Of a DNA stretch of 64,000 nucleotides, positions 1 to 7,509 are shown piece after piece. The DNA is from Clostridium algoriphilum (GTDB lineage: Bacteria; Bacillota; Clostridia; Clostridiales; Clostridiaceae), in assembly GCF_020443705.1 (NCBI RefSeq), contig NZ_JAIZZK010000004.1:62001-126000 (forward strand), in the 5' to 3' direction. A model generated the notes under the pieces. It had not been told where the DNA came from and did not search any database. It was given only the letters and a program-made list of their open reading frames with translations. The position numbers and the translations under genes are program-made. Every line of letters begins with the position of its first letter. Position 1 is the stretch's first letter.

Positions 1-2
1 AT

Positions 3-371
3 GAACTTAAGAAGGTACTTGCAAAAGGTGAGTATGATATAGTATTTTCAAAGAACGATGAAGAATATGGGGATGTCTATAAGTTCTTTTCTAAATGGAC
101 AGCAAATTCAAAAGATAACATATACGGATATAAGAGTACGGATTATGATAAAGCTATAGCAACAGCATTGAATGAGAATAATGGTAGTAAAAAAATAACA
201 ATCTATAATAAGGCACAAGGAATACTTGCTAAAGACTTGCCGTGTATACCAGTGTACATTGCGAATACAGTTATCTGTAAGAAACAAAATATTAAAGACA
301 TATATACTACTAAGAGTGGAAACTTAATATTTGATTATGCATATAAAGACAATAATATGGTTGTAAAATAA
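3..371 (+). CDS. oligopeptide ABC transporter substrate-binding protein, C-terminal part (5' end outside window)
   Basis: The reading frame is open from the first bases to a TAA at 369-371 and gives about 122 residues, so the gene starts before the window. The end of the protein has the layout of family 5 (OppA/DppA-like) solute-binding proteins: a Tyr/Lys-rich helix (YNKAQGILAKDLPCIPVYIA), where the LPCIPVYI part matches the usual LPxIPVYY strand, followed by a short tail after a conserved D-Y. By family, this is an extracytoplasmic lipoprotein that delivers peptides to an ABC importer. The specificity and the rest of the operon cannot be seen. The call rests on the C-terminal motif only. 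Confidence 0.7.
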   Translation, partial: ELKKVLAKGEYDIVFSKNDEEYGDVYKFFSKWTANSKDNIYGYKSTDYDKAIATALNENNGSKKITIYNKAQGILAKDLPCIPVYIANTVICKKQNIKDIYTTKSGNLIFDYAYKDNNMVVK

Positions 372-385
372 GTGTATCATGTTGT

Positions 386-457
386 ATGCTAATAAAAGTA
401 TATATTGCCTGAAATGCATTAACAGCATTAAGCAATATATACTTTTTGTTATAGCAT
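386..457. repeat. palindromic element, copy 1 (terminator-like hairpin)
   Basis: A 15-base arm AAAAGTATATATTGC (394-408) is matched exactly by its reverse complement at 432-446. The pairing continues outwards (ATGCT...AGCAT) and inwards (AATGC...GCATT). It lies between two convergent genes and ends in a T-run, so it can act as a bidirectional terminator. The same arms reappear at 12405-12616 around a much longer interior, so it belongs to a repeated palindrome family. Confidence 0.75.
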
Positions 458-483
458 AATATGAGAAAAAATCTTAAATCATC

Positions 484-1863
484 TTATTCTTGATTTCTAA
501 AAAATGTGGTTAAGAAAAATATAAACATATTCTTGCTACTGTCAAATGATGACTTACTTTGTTTAAAGCTTTCTTTTCGTTTATTGTATACCATACTTTT
601 AACAAATACAGAAGCTAACTCATTATTATCAGGTGTTGGTACTTCCGGCATTCTAAAATCATCGTCATGTAATAAATCATCGGATCTTAGTGAAAAATTC
701 CTATAATGTTCTGCGTCATCTAATGGGGGAGAATCTGGCCAACTTAGTATTATACCAGTGTCTAAAATTTGATGTTTGAAAATATCTTGAAGCATATGTG
801 AATTATCTTCAACGTTATTAAAATCAGAATATAAAATTAGGCTATACATGTATAGTACGAGTTCATCTGAAGTATAGTTTATCTCTTTTTCAGCGCTTTC
901 CTTTATCAAAATACCTTTTTCACTATCATATAATTTTGAAAGCTTTTCATATAAATCATCACTAGTATCTTTGAATTTAAGGATAGAAGTATTATTATAC
1001 ATAAGTGTGCAGTTTATAAAAAGCATACAGGAATGATCTAATTTAGCATTAATAATTAAAGTTGGTTTAGTATTGTATTGTTCGACAAGTAAATCTAAAA
1101 AATCTAACAATAGGTTCTCGCATTTTTCGGAGCCTGAGTACTTATAAAAAATGTTTAGAGCTAAGCATATCTTGTTAAGTTCCTCAAATGAGACGTTGTA
1201 AATTTCTTCTTTAAATTGGGTAAACATATCTAAGATATCCAGAGAAAATTTTTCGTATTCATGTTCACCTTTATCATAAGAAGAATATTTAAAGTAAGCG
1301 ACCATCATAAAAGCTTGATCTGAGAACTTAAATTTGTTGTTTTTATCTTCAAAAGTAAATTCCTTTTGCATAGGATCAGTTAAATCTTTTTTGTCAACAA
1401 ATAACCCATCTTTATTACGAAAATAAGAGGCATAAAATTCTAACTGTTCTTTACATAACGTAAGATAAAGAGAGCTTAGAGCATATTTATTATCATCAAC
1501 GTCTCTAAAACTACTGTAATAATCTGATAATTCTAAGAGCGACAGGGTCATAAATGCATTGCTGCTAATAGTTATTTCTTTCTTTACCTTGCTTTCATTC
1601 CAATTTAAAGTGCCTTCTTTCATTTTTAATTTTGCATCTGCTTTTTTGTAGACACATAAAAGTGGAGAAATTAATTTAGTTGTGTTAATATCAATCTTAG
1701 AAAAAGATTTAGAGTTTAAATCGCGTACAGGAATATATACCCCGCATTTGGAGTTAAAAACTATATCCCTTAATGATTCTTTTGATAAGTAGAAAAACTG
1801 ATTTTTTATGTTATTTTTGTTTAATGTATTGATTCTTAAAAAAGGTCCTAAAAAATTCAACAT
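484..1863 (-). CDS. conserved-looking protein of unknown function, 459 aa
   Basis: I do not recognise this protein. The ATG is preceded by a good ribosome-binding site (GGTGGTGAT, complement of 1864-1872). There is no signal peptide or membrane segment. The sequence is mostly predicted helix in blocks of about 50-60 residues, several ending in a turn such as NKDGLFVDKKD or SEKGILIKESA. That pattern is reminiscent of alpha/alpha-barrel or six-hairpin folds, but this is only an impression. The C-terminal 100 residues hold an acidic, proline-containing stretch (SWPDSPPLDDAEH, PEVPTPDNNE) followed by a basic, Ser-rich tail ending in FIFFLTTFFRNQE. It is convergent with the peptide-binding protein and divergent from the AIR-synthase remnant. 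Confidence 0.75.
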   Translation of the reverse strand: MLNFLGPFLRINTLNKNNIKNQFFYLSKESLRDIVFNSKCGVYIPVRDLNSKSFSKIDINTTKLISPLLCVYKKADAKLKMKEGTLNWNESKVKKEITISSNAFMTLSLLELSDYYSSFRDVDDNKYALSSLYLTLCKEQLEFYASYFRNKDGLFVDKKDLTDPMQKEFTFEDKNNKFKFSDQAFMMVAYFKYSSYDKGEHEYEKFSLDILDMFTQFKEEIYNVSFEELNKICLALNIFYKYSGSEKCENLLLDFLDLLVEQYNTKPTLIINAKLDHSCMLFINCTLMYNNTSILKFKDTSDDLYEKLSKLYDSEKGILIKESAEKEINYTSDELVLYMYSLILYSDFNNVEDNSHMLQDIFKHQILDTGIILSWPDSPPLDDAEHYRNFSLRSDDLLHDDDFRMPEVPTPDNNELASVFVKSMVYNKRKESFKQSKSSFDSSKNMFIFFLTTFFRNQE

Positions 1864-1953
1864 ATCACCACCATATATTAATCCTTATATAGATAATATG
1901 ATTAGAATCAATAAAATGTGCTAGTTTTGTGAAATTAGAAAGGAAGAATTTAA

Positions 1954-2372
1954 ATGAAGGTTGGAAAACTAAGTTGGGATGACTTGAAACAGATAATTGA
2001 TAACAATAAAAGTGTTGTCAGAAGCGACGTAAGAATACTGCAATAGGCAAAGGTAAAGTTAAAAGAGCAGTTGCAACTTCAGGAGCGAAGCTTTACGATG
2101 AAATAATTGTTACTAAATCATTATGCATGTAAGGAACCTCAATTATAGTCAACGATCATCTAGATAGGGTAGCAGGCATTCTAACCCACAAAGAGACACA
2201 GACGGCTAAAGACTATGTGAATAGTATTAGTGTTGTTAAGGGAGGCTGTATAGCAGGAGAATTTGGCGTTAATTCTATGCATGATATAACTGACGGTGGA
2301 GGCATATTAGTAATAGATAATATTGAAAAAGATGTTTTGCCATCTACTAGAGATGAATTATTTAGTATATAA
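1954..2372 (+). pseudogene. AIR synthase-related (HypE/PurM-like) protein, decayed remnant
   Basis: Three remnants of an AIR synthase family protein lie in order. First is an intact-looking start (MKVGKLSWDDLKQIIDNN, from ATG 1954 behind AGGAAG) that hits TAG at 2044. Next, in another frame from about 2037, comes TAIGKGK..AVATSGAKLYDEIIVTKSLCM, a TAA at 2130-2132, then GTSIIVNDHLDRVAGIL and KGGCIAGEFGVNSMHDITDGG. Last is a tail (ILVIDNIEKDVLPSTRDELF) ending at TAA 2370. From my memory of the clostridial family, intact proteins are about 330 residues, so roughly 80 residues after position 28 and most of the region after MHDITDGG have been deleted. The position directly upstream of rdgB fits a formerly functional gene. 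Confidence 0.85.
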
Positions 2373-2447
2373 ATTTAATTAAGTTAACAGTAGCGATGAA
2401 TAACTATTAATTATTATCTACTAAACAGAGATACGAGGGGGATAAAT

Positions 2448-3044
2448 ATGAAAAAAATAATAATTGCTAGCAACAATGAACATAAGATAATAGAAATCAG
2501 GGAAATCTTATCACAATTCCCTTTTGAAGTAGTATCATTAAAAGAAGCAAATATTAATATTGATGTAGAGGAAACTGGAAGTACATTTATGGACAACGCA
2601 TACATAAAGGCTAGTGAAATTCATAAAATAGCTGACGGAAACATGGTACTTGCCGACGACTCAGGTTTAGCCGTGGAATCATTGAATGGCGCTCCAGGTG
2701 TTATGTCAGCAAGGTTTGCTGGGGAACATGGAAACAATAAAGCAAATAATGAAAAATTACTATATCTTTTAGATGGCGTAGCGGATGAACAAAGGAAAGC
2801 AAAATTTGTTTGTGCAATGGTACTTATAGTTGATGAAGATAATATAATAAAAGTTCAAGGAGAGGTAGAGGGGATAATCACAGCTGAATATAGAGGTGAT
2901 GAGGGGTTTGGGTATGATCCATTGTTCTTTGTAAAAGAATATAACAAAACCTTCGCACAAATGAGCAATAAAGAAAAGAATACTACTAGTCATAGAGGAA
3001 TGGCGTTAAATAAATTAAAAAGTGAGCTTGAAAAATTAATATAG
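2448..3044 (+). CDS. rdgB: XTP/dITP diphosphatase (RdgB/Ham1 family), 198 aa
   Basis: This house-cleaning enzyme hydrolyses non-canonical purine triphosphates (XTP, dITP, ITP) to monophosphates and keeps them out of DNA and RNA. Visible family motifs are the N-terminal [11 protein letters not shown] substrate loop (S8, N9, K13), [18 protein letters not shown] with acidic metal-binding residues D70-D71, FGYDPLFF near residue 150 and SHRGMAL near 183. The length is normal for the family. The ATG follows AGATACGAGGGGGATAAAT, a strong ribosome-binding site. It precedes a phosphoesterase gene, a pairing common in clostridia. Confidence 0.95.
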   Translation: MKKIIIASNNEHKIIEIREILSQFPFEVVSLKEANINIDVEETGSTFMDNAYIKASEIHKIADGNMVLADDSGLAVESLNGAPGVMSARFAGEHGNNKANNEKLLYLLDGVADEQRKAKFVCAMVLIVDEDNIIKVQGEVEGIITAEYRGDEGFGYDPLFFVKEYNKTFAQMSNKEKNTTSHRGMALNKLKSELEKLI

Positions 3045-3151
3045 AAGATGTAATTAGTATAGTGGATGTAATTGAATAGAAGAGATAATTATTAGGCGGC
3101 ATCTAAGAAAAAGGGTGCTATGTATTTAATTGATGAAGAGGGTGAATTTAA

Positions 3152-3622
3152 ATGCGCATAGGTGTTATAAGTGATACACATAGGATTATTAGTAGCATAG
3201 AGAGACTAGAGGACGAGATAAAGGGATTAGATGTGTTAATTCACTTAGGAGATAATGTAGAGGATGTACCAATAATACAAAAGCATTACAAGGGAGAAAT
3301 AATTAATGTAAAAGGTAATTGTGATTTTGCTACAAGTACTCCTAATGACCTTGTAAGAGAGATTTGTGGAAAAAAGATATTTCTAACACATGGACATAGA
3401 TATGGTGTAAAAGAGAATTTGTCTAAATTGCGATATAAGGCTCTAGAAACAGGGGCTAGTATAGTTTTGTACGGGCATTCACATATTGCTAAAATAGATT
3501 ATGAAGAAGGTATATGGTACATAAATCCTGGTAGTGCATCACTTCCAAGAGATGGAGCTCGGAGCTATGCTATTATAAGCATCGATGAAGAGGTCATAGA
3601 GCCAAAAATAATAAGGTTTTAG
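3152..3622 (+). CDS. YfcE/MJ0936-type metallophosphoesterase, 156 aa
   Basis: A single-domain calcineurin-like phosphodiesterase with the full metal-site series: D8-x-H10 (GVISDTH), D34-N35 (HLGDN), G55-N56-C57-D58 (KGNCD), H80-G-H82 and GHSH at 108-111. A late INPGSASLPRDG loop is typical of the YfcE group. By family it is a Mn/Ni-dependent phosphodiesterase whose natural substrate is usually unknown. Its ATG follows GAAGAGGGTGAATTTAA. It sits about 110 bases after rdgB and is probably co-transcribed; no hairpin was seen between them. Confidence 0.92.
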   Translation: MRIGVISDTHRIISSIERLEDEIKGLDVLIHLGDNVEDVPIIQKHYKGEIINVKGNCDFATSTPNDLVREICGKKIFLTHGHRYGVKENLSKLRYKALETGASIVLYGHSHIAKIDYEEGIWYINPGSASLPRDGARSYAIISIDEEVIEPKIIRF

Positions 3623-3640
3623 TAAAATTTTAAAAAAGTA

Positions 3641-3669
3641 TTGACGTATTAATATATATGGTGTAGAAT
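3641..3669 (+). promoter_or_regulatory. sigma-A promoter of the tRNA array
   Basis: TTGACG (3641-3646), a 17-base spacer and TAGAAT (3664-3669) match the housekeeping consensus closely. They lie about 100 bases before the first tRNA and after the end of the phosphoesterase gene. Confidence 0.85.
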
Positions 3670-3767
3670 AATCCATGTCGTCAGAAAAATTCATTAAATT
3701 TGAATGGTTATGAGGAAAGAGTTAATTTAGGTCATTAAATGTGTTTTTATGGGTATTTAATGTATAT

Positions 3768-3843
3768 CGGGGTGTAGCGCAGCTGGGAGCGCGCGTGGTT
3801 TGGGACCATGAGGTCGCAGGTTCAATCCCTGTCACCCCGACCA
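3768..3843 (+). tRNA. tRNA-Pro (UGG), copy 1
   Basis: Cloverleaf with acceptor CGGGGTG/CACCCCG, anticodon loop TTTGGGA (anticodon TGG) and encoded CCA. First gene of the array, identical to the copy at 4695. Confidence 0.97.
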
Positions 3844-3856
3844 CTAAAATTAATAT

Positions 3857-3930
3857 GCGGGTATAACTCAATGGTAGAGTGTTAGCCTTCCAAGCTAATT
3901 ACGAGGGTTCGATTCCCTCTACCCGCTCCA
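3857..3930 (+). tRNA. tRNA-Gly (UCC), copy 1
   Basis: Acceptor GCGGGTA/TACCCGC, anticodon stem TTAGC/GCTAA with loop CTTCCAA (anticodon TCC), encoded CCA. Two further identical copies start at 4785 and 5430. Confidence 0.97.
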
Positions 3931-3965
3931 AATATATTAATGCATAATAAGGTATTAATATATAA

Positions 3966-4042
<77 letters not shown>

Positions 4043-4045
4043 TAT

Positions 4046-4122
4046 GGTGGACGTAGTTCAGTTGGTAGAGCGCCAGTTTGTGGTACTGGTTGTCGTGGGT
4101 TCGAGTCCCATCGTCCACCCCA
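4046..4122 (+). tRNA. tRNA-His (GUG), copy 1
   Basis: Anticodon stem CCAGT/ACTGG with loop TTGTGGT (anticodon GTG). The gene encodes the extra G at position -1 paired with C73, the histidine identity element, and carries CCA. Confidence 0.97.
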
Positions 4123-4130
4123 TTTACAAT

Positions 4131-4205
4131 TGGGATATCGCCAAGCGGTAAGGCACCACACTTTGACTGTGGCATTCGTAGGTTCAAATCCTGCTATCCC
4201 AGCCA
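4131..4205 (+). tRNA. tRNA-Gln (UUG)
   Basis: Acceptor TGGGATA/TATCCCA, anticodon stem CCACA/TGTGG with loop CTTTGAC (anticodon TTG), encoded CCA. It is the only glutamine tRNA in the array; the duplicated half lacks it. Confidence 0.97.
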
Positions 4206-4209
4206 TTAT

Positions 4210-4285
4210 GGTTTACTAGCTCAGTTGGTAGAGCACATGACTTTTAATCATGGTGTCCGGGGTTCGATTCCCCGGTAAGCCACCA
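4210..4285 (+). tRNA. tRNA-Lys (UUU), copy 1
   Basis: Acceptor GGTTTAC/GTAAGCC (one G-T pair), anticodon stem CATGA/TCATG with loop CTTTTAA (anticodon TTT), encoded CCA. Confidence 0.97.
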
Positions 4286-4300
4286 AAATAGTAATAATAT

Positions 4301-4385
4301 GCAGGTGTGGCGGAATTGGCAGACGCACTAGACTTAGGATCTAGCGCCTTCGGGTGTATGGGTTCAACTCCCTTCACCTGCACCA
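4301..4385 (+). tRNA. tRNA-Leu (UAG), copy 1
   Basis: 85-base class II tRNA with a long variable arm (CGCCTTCGGGTG region), anticodon stem CTAGA/TCTAG with loop CTTAGGA (anticodon TAG), acceptor GCAGGTG/CACCTGC, encoded CCA. Confidence 0.97.
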
Positions 4386-4417
4386 ATTACTATTTAATTT
4401 TAAGAAAAAACATATAT

Positions 4418-4492
<75 letters not shown>

Positions 4493-4525
4493 AATATGTT
4501 ATTATATACATATTCAAATTATTAA

Positions 4526-4602
<77 letters not shown>

Positions 4603-4606
4603 ATAT

Positions 4607-4682
4607 GCGTCATTAGCTCAGTTGGTAGAGCACCTGACTCTTAATCAGGGTGTCCGGGGTTCAAGACCCCGATGTCGCACCA
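4607..4682 (+). tRNA. tRNA-Lys (CUU)
   Basis: Anticodon stem CCTGA/TCAGG with loop CTCTTAA (anticodon CTT), T-loop TTCAAGA, encoded CCA. The acceptor GCGTCAT/ATGTCGC has a T-T mismatch at 4-69; otherwise a normal cloverleaf. Confidence 0.94.
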
Positions 4683-4694
4683 TTTTATAAATGC

Positions 4695-4770
4695 CGGGGT
4701 GTAGCGCAGCTGGGAGCGCGCGTGGTTTGGGACCATGAGGTCGCAGGTTCAATCCCTGTCACCCCGACCA
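4695..4770 (+). tRNA. tRNA-Pro (UGG), copy 2
   Basis: Identical to the copy at 3768; it opens the second, duplicated half of the array. Confidence 0.97.
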
Positions 4771-4784
4771 TTATAATATAATAT

Positions 4785-4858
4785 GCGGGTATAACTCAAT
4801 GGTAGAGTGTTAGCCTTCCAAGCTAATTACGAGGGTTCGATTCCCTCTACCCGCTCCA
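4785..4858 (+). tRNA. tRNA-Gly (UCC), copy 2
   Basis: Identical to the copy at 3857, in the same place in the duplicated gene order. Confidence 0.97.
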
Positions 4859-4887
4859 AACATCTTAATGTATATTATTGAGTATAT

Positions 4888-4964
<77 letters not shown>

Positions 4965-4967
4965 TAC

Positions 4968-5044
4968 GGTGGACGTAGTTCAGTTGGTAGAGCGCCAGTT
5001 TGTGGTACTGGTTGTCGTGGGTTCGAGTCCCATCGTCCACCCCA
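4968..5044 (+). tRNA. tRNA-His (GUG), copy 2
   Basis: Identical to the copy at 4046, with the encoded G(-1), anticodon GTG and CCA. Confidence 0.97.
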
Positions 5045-5045
5045 T

Positions 5046-5132
5046 TTAAGAGTTAGACTTTATAATAAAAGTAAAGCATTAGACTCTTTAATTATTCATG
5101 AACAGATTCAATCTATAATCTTACAACAATAT
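5046..5132 (+). other. spacer that replaces tRNA-Gln in the duplicated half
   Basis: In the first half tRNA-Gln sits between His and Lys. Here the same place holds 88 AT-rich bases with an imperfect inverted repeat (TTAAGAGT... with ...GACTCTTTAA, 5046-5092). No tRNA fold is left. Confidence 0.6.
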
Positions 5133-5208
5133 GGTTTACTAGCTCAGTTGGTAGAGCACATGACTTTTAATCATGGTGTCCGGGGTTCGATTCCCCGGTA
5201 AGCCACCA
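5133..5208 (+). tRNA. tRNA-Lys (UUU), copy 2
   Basis: Identical to the copy at 4210; the following spacer to tRNA-Leu is also identical in both halves. Confidence 0.97.
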
Positions 5209-5223
5209 AAATAGTAATAATAT

Positions 5224-5308
5224 GCAGGTGTGGCGGAATTGGCAGACGCACTAGACTTAGGATCTAGCGCCTTCGGGTGTATGGGTTCAACTCCCTTCAC
5301 CTGCACCA
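5224..5308 (+). tRNA. tRNA-Leu (UAG), copy 2
   Basis: Identical to the copy at 4301, including the long variable arm, anticodon TAG and CCA. Confidence 0.97.
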
Positions 5309-5349
5309 TTACTATTTACAAGTAAATTACTATTGTAAGAAACATATAT

Positions 5350-5424
<75 letters not shown>

Positions 5425-5429
5425 ACTAT

Positions 5430-5503
5430 GCGGGTATAACTCAATGGTAGAGTGTTAGCCTTCCAAGCTAATTACGAGGGTTCGATTCCCTCTACCCGCT
5501 CCA
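5430..5503 (+). tRNA. tRNA-Gly (UCC), copy 3
   Basis: Third identical copy of the gene at 3857, five bases after tRNA-Gly(GCC). It breaks the order of the first half, where Arg and Lys(CUU) follow. Confidence 0.97.
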
Positions 5504-5505
5504 AT

Positions 5506-5538
5506 AAAAGTCTTTAGTATTTATACTAAAGACTTTTT
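5506..5538 (+). terminator. intrinsic terminator inside the tRNA array
   Basis: A perfect stem AAAGTCTTTAGTAT (5507-5520) with its complement (5523-5536) is followed by T residues. It stands before the last tRNA, so tRNA-Arg(UCG) depends on read-through or its own promoter. Confidence 0.8.
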
Positions 5539-5555
5539 AAAAATTGTTTTATTAT

Positions 5556-5632
5556 GCGCCCATAGCTCAGTTGGATAGAGTTGCAGACTTCGAATCTGAA
5601 GGTCGTGGGTTCGACTCCCTCTGGGCGCACCA
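5556..5632 (+). tRNA. tRNA-Arg (UCG)
   Basis: Acceptor GCGCCCA/TGGGCGC, anticodon stem with CAGA/TCTG and loop CTTCGAA (anticodon TCG, reading CGA-family Arg codons), encoded CCA. A T-T mismatch at the second T-stem pair is visible. It has no counterpart in the first half. Confidence 0.93.
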
Positions 5633-5641
5633 TAAACGTTG

Positions 5642-5688
5642 ATATAGCAAGGCTTACAGAAATGTAAACCTTGCTATATTTTTATTTT
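5642..5688 (+). terminator. terminator after the tRNA array
   Basis: Stem ATATAGCAAGGcTTACA with TGTAAaCCTTGCTATAT and a GAAA loop, followed by a T-rich run (ATTTTTATTTT). Confidence 0.85.
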
Positions 5689-5806
5689 CCCCACTAGAAA
5701 AGTATAAAAAATAAGAGGAATTATTCCTTCTAGTAAGTGCTAATTAAGAGGTGGTATTAAAGTGTTTGCATATAATAGGTTATAAGCATTAAATAGGAGC
5801 TTGCAA

Positions 5807-6067
5807 ATGCCAAGAAAAAAGTTTATTAAAATAGTTAAGAAATTAATTTGTGGCCTTATCCTAGTGGTTTATTTAACTTCAAGTGGAATTGCTTTGTACT
5901 CAAAGATAGTGAGGGCATCTGGGGAATACAATACTAAATATACAATTACAAATAATTATGGAATGATGGAAGAAGAAGTTAATTTACTTGCGACTAAAAG
6001 ATTATGTTATGTTATTTTCAGCGCAAAGAAGGATAAGGAATCTTATGAGAAGATAGTACTTAAATAG
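5807..6067 (+). CDS. small membrane-anchored protein of unknown function, 86 aa
   Basis: I do not recognise it. The ATG at 5807 has AGGAG seven bases upstream, so the in-frame TTG at 5801 is not needed. A lysine-rich start (MPRKKFIKIVKK) is followed by one hydrophobic segment, residues 13-31 (LICGLILVVYLTSSGIALY), which would be a signal anchor or uncleaved signal peptide. About 50 residues then lie outside the membrane, with no motif. It stands alone between the tRNA array and a terminator at 6162, so it is probably a single-gene transcript. Confidence 0.6.
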   Translation: MPRKKFIKIVKKLICGLILVVYLTSSGIALYSKIVRASGEYNTKYTITNNYGMMEEEVNLLATKRLCYVIFSAKKDKESYEKIVLK

Positions 6068-6161
6068 TGGGTCAGGATCCCCTTTGGGGGCACCAGTTAA
6101 AACTATGCTTAACAGTTCACAAGCTACTAAGACAAATTAGAATTTGAAAACATAAAATTAT

Positions 6162-6213
6162 AAAACATTGAGGTGGCAATAATATAAAATTTACCGTTGC
6201 CTTAATGTTTTTT
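6162..6213 (+). terminator. terminator after the small membrane protein gene
   Basis: AAAACATTgAGGtGGCAA pairs with TTGCCTTAATGTTTT across a 16-base loop and ends in six T residues. Confidence 0.8.
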
Positions 6214-6310
6214 GCAAAGCATCCACACTTTAAAATAAATAATCTGAATTTTGGAGGAATGTTTGTTAAATGTAGAATATAGAAGGTAAATTAAAGGTGG
6301 TTTGTAGTAT

Positions 6311-6421
6311 GTGGACATTATTATTGGAATTCTCAGTTTTTTAATAGGGGATACAATTGTGTTGACAGCTACTAAAATATATAGTAGAATTAATGAAAGA
6401 ATAATAATAAAGTACCTTTAA
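6311..6421 (+). CDS. possible 36-residue hydrophobic peptide
   Basis: A GTG-started frame, ten bases after AGGTGG, encodes VDIIIGILSFLIGDTIVL followed by a basic end (KIYSRINERIIIKYL). The shape fits a one-span small membrane peptide. It overlaps the pyr promoter and runs into the pyr leader, and no family is recognised, so this may be chance. Confidence 0.25.
   Translation: MDIIIGILSFLIGDTIVLTATKIYSRINERIIIKYL
6362..6390 (+). promoter_or_regulatory. sigma-A promoter of the pyr operon
   Basis: TTGACA (6362-6367), a 17-base spacer and TAGAAT (6385-6390). Transcription would start near 6397, about 30 bases before the first PyrR-type loop. Confidence 0.85.
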
Positions 6422-6424
6422 TTT

Positions 6425-6501
6425 GGTCCGAGAGACCGAGAAGGAAGTAGATGCTTAAAGTGTAATTACTACGCCTTCTCGCAAAAGAGATGGCGTTTTT
6501 T
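6425..6501 (+). promoter_or_regulatory. PyrR-type transcription attenuator of the pyr operon
   Basis: The loop GGTCCGAGAGACCGAGAAGG (6425-6444) resembles the PyrR RNA-binding hairpin. Its 3' side (CGAGAAGG..GTAG) can instead pair with CTACGCCTTCTCG (6468-6480) as an antiterminator. The 3' part of that region forms the terminator ACGCC..TTCTC / GAGA..GGCGT (6471-6496) with a six-T run. By the Bacillus model, UMP-bound PyrR stabilises the first hairpin and so favours termination. No pyrR gene lies in the window. Confidence 0.85.
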
Positions 6502-6536
6502 GTGTGTAGAATAATTTAATATTAAAAGTACTGTAG

Positions 6537-6575
6537 TACCTTTAAATTTAGTCCGGAGAGGCTGAGAAGGAGAGG
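6537..6575 (+). promoter_or_regulatory. second PyrR-like loop overlapping the pyrB ribosome-binding site
   Basis: A closer match to the PyrR loop consensus (AGTCC, GGAGAGG, CTGAGAAGG at 6550-6570) lies directly before pyrB, and the AAGGAGAGG at its 3' end is the pyrB ribosome-binding site. ACCTT (6538-6542) can close the lower stem with AAGG. PyrR bound here would block translation start and not act by termination, since no terminator follows. Confidence 0.7.
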
Positions 6576-6582
6576 ATATAAT

Positions 6583-7509
6583 ATGTTAAAAGGAAGAAAT
6601 TTGATTGACCCAATGGATTTATCATTACTAGAATTAGAGGAGATTTTTAATTATGCAGATGAGATAATTAAAAATCCTAAGAATTATGCTCATATAGGTG
6701 ATGGAAAGATTTTGGCAACATTATTTTATGAACCAAGTACACGAACAAGATTAAGCTTTGAAGCAGCAATGTTAAGGCTTGGAGGAGAGGTATTAGGTTT
6801 TTCTGAGGCAACGTCAAGTTCGGCATCAAAAGGAGAAAGTGTAGCTGATACTATTAGAACAGTAGAATGTTATGCAGATATTGCAGCAATAAGGCATCCG
6901 AAAGAAGGAGCTGCGAAAGTTGCGGCTATGAATTCTAAAATGCCAGTAATAAATGCAGGCGATGGCGGTCATCAACATCCAACTCAAACGCTAACTGATC
7001 TTTTGACTATAAGAAACATTAAAGGAACATTATCAAACTTAACTATTGGAATATGTGGTGATTTAAAGTTTGGTAGAACAGTTCATTCATTAATAAAAGC
7101 CATGTCAAGATATGAAAATATAAAGTTTATACTGATTTCACCAAACGAATTAACAATTCCTAAATACATTAAAGAAGAAGTACTTGAGAAAAATAATATG
7201 GAGTTTAGCGAGGTTGAAAAATTAGAAGATGTTATCGGAGATCTTGATATCTTGTATATGACTAGAGTTCAAAAGGAAAGATTTTTTAATGAAGAAGATT
7301 ATGTAAGACTTAAAGATATTTATATATTAAACAAAGAAAAAATGGCAAAAGCTAAGAAAGATATGATAATACTTCATCCACTTCCTAGAGTTAATGAAAT
7401 AGCTGTAGAATTAGATACCGATCCGAGGGCGTGTTACTTTAGACAAGCAAAATATGGTATGTATGTAAGGATGGCACTTATTGCTAAACTTTTGGGGGTA
7501 GATAAATAA
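6583..7509 (+). CDS. pyrB: aspartate carbamoyltransferase catalytic subunit, 308 aa
   Basis: Catalyses carbamoyl phosphate + aspartate to N-carbamoylaspartate, the committed step of pyrimidine synthesis. The carbamoyl-phosphate loop STRTRLSFE is at residues 52-60, the GGHQHPTQ motif near 130 and the [10 protein letters not shown] motif near 266. The length equals that of enteric PyrB. The ATG lies 10-13 bases after AAGGAGAGG, inside the second PyrR-like loop. Its TAA shares one base with the ATG of pyrI, so the two subunits are translationally coupled and should form the PyrB-PyrI holoenzyme. Confidence 0.97.
   Translation: MLKGRNLIDPMDLSLLELEEIFNYADEIIKNPKNYAHIGDGKILATLFYEPSTRTRLSFEAAMLRLGGEVLGFSEATSSSASKGESVADTIRTVECYADIAAIRHPKEGAAKVAAMNSKMPVINAGDGGHQHPTQTLTDLLTIRNIKGTLSNLTIGICGDLKFGRTVHSLIKAMSRYENIKFILISPNELTIPKYIKEEVLEKNNMEFSEVEKLEDVIGDLDILYMTRVQKERFFNEEDYVRLKDIYILNKEKMAKAKKDMIILHPLPRVNEIAVELDTDPRACYFRQAKYGMYVRMALIAKLLGVDK

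Noticed and set aside
6068-6100. GGATCCCCTTTGGGGGCACCAG looked like a tRNA 3' end
   Set aside because: No T-loop, anticodon arm or 5' acceptor strand precedes it.
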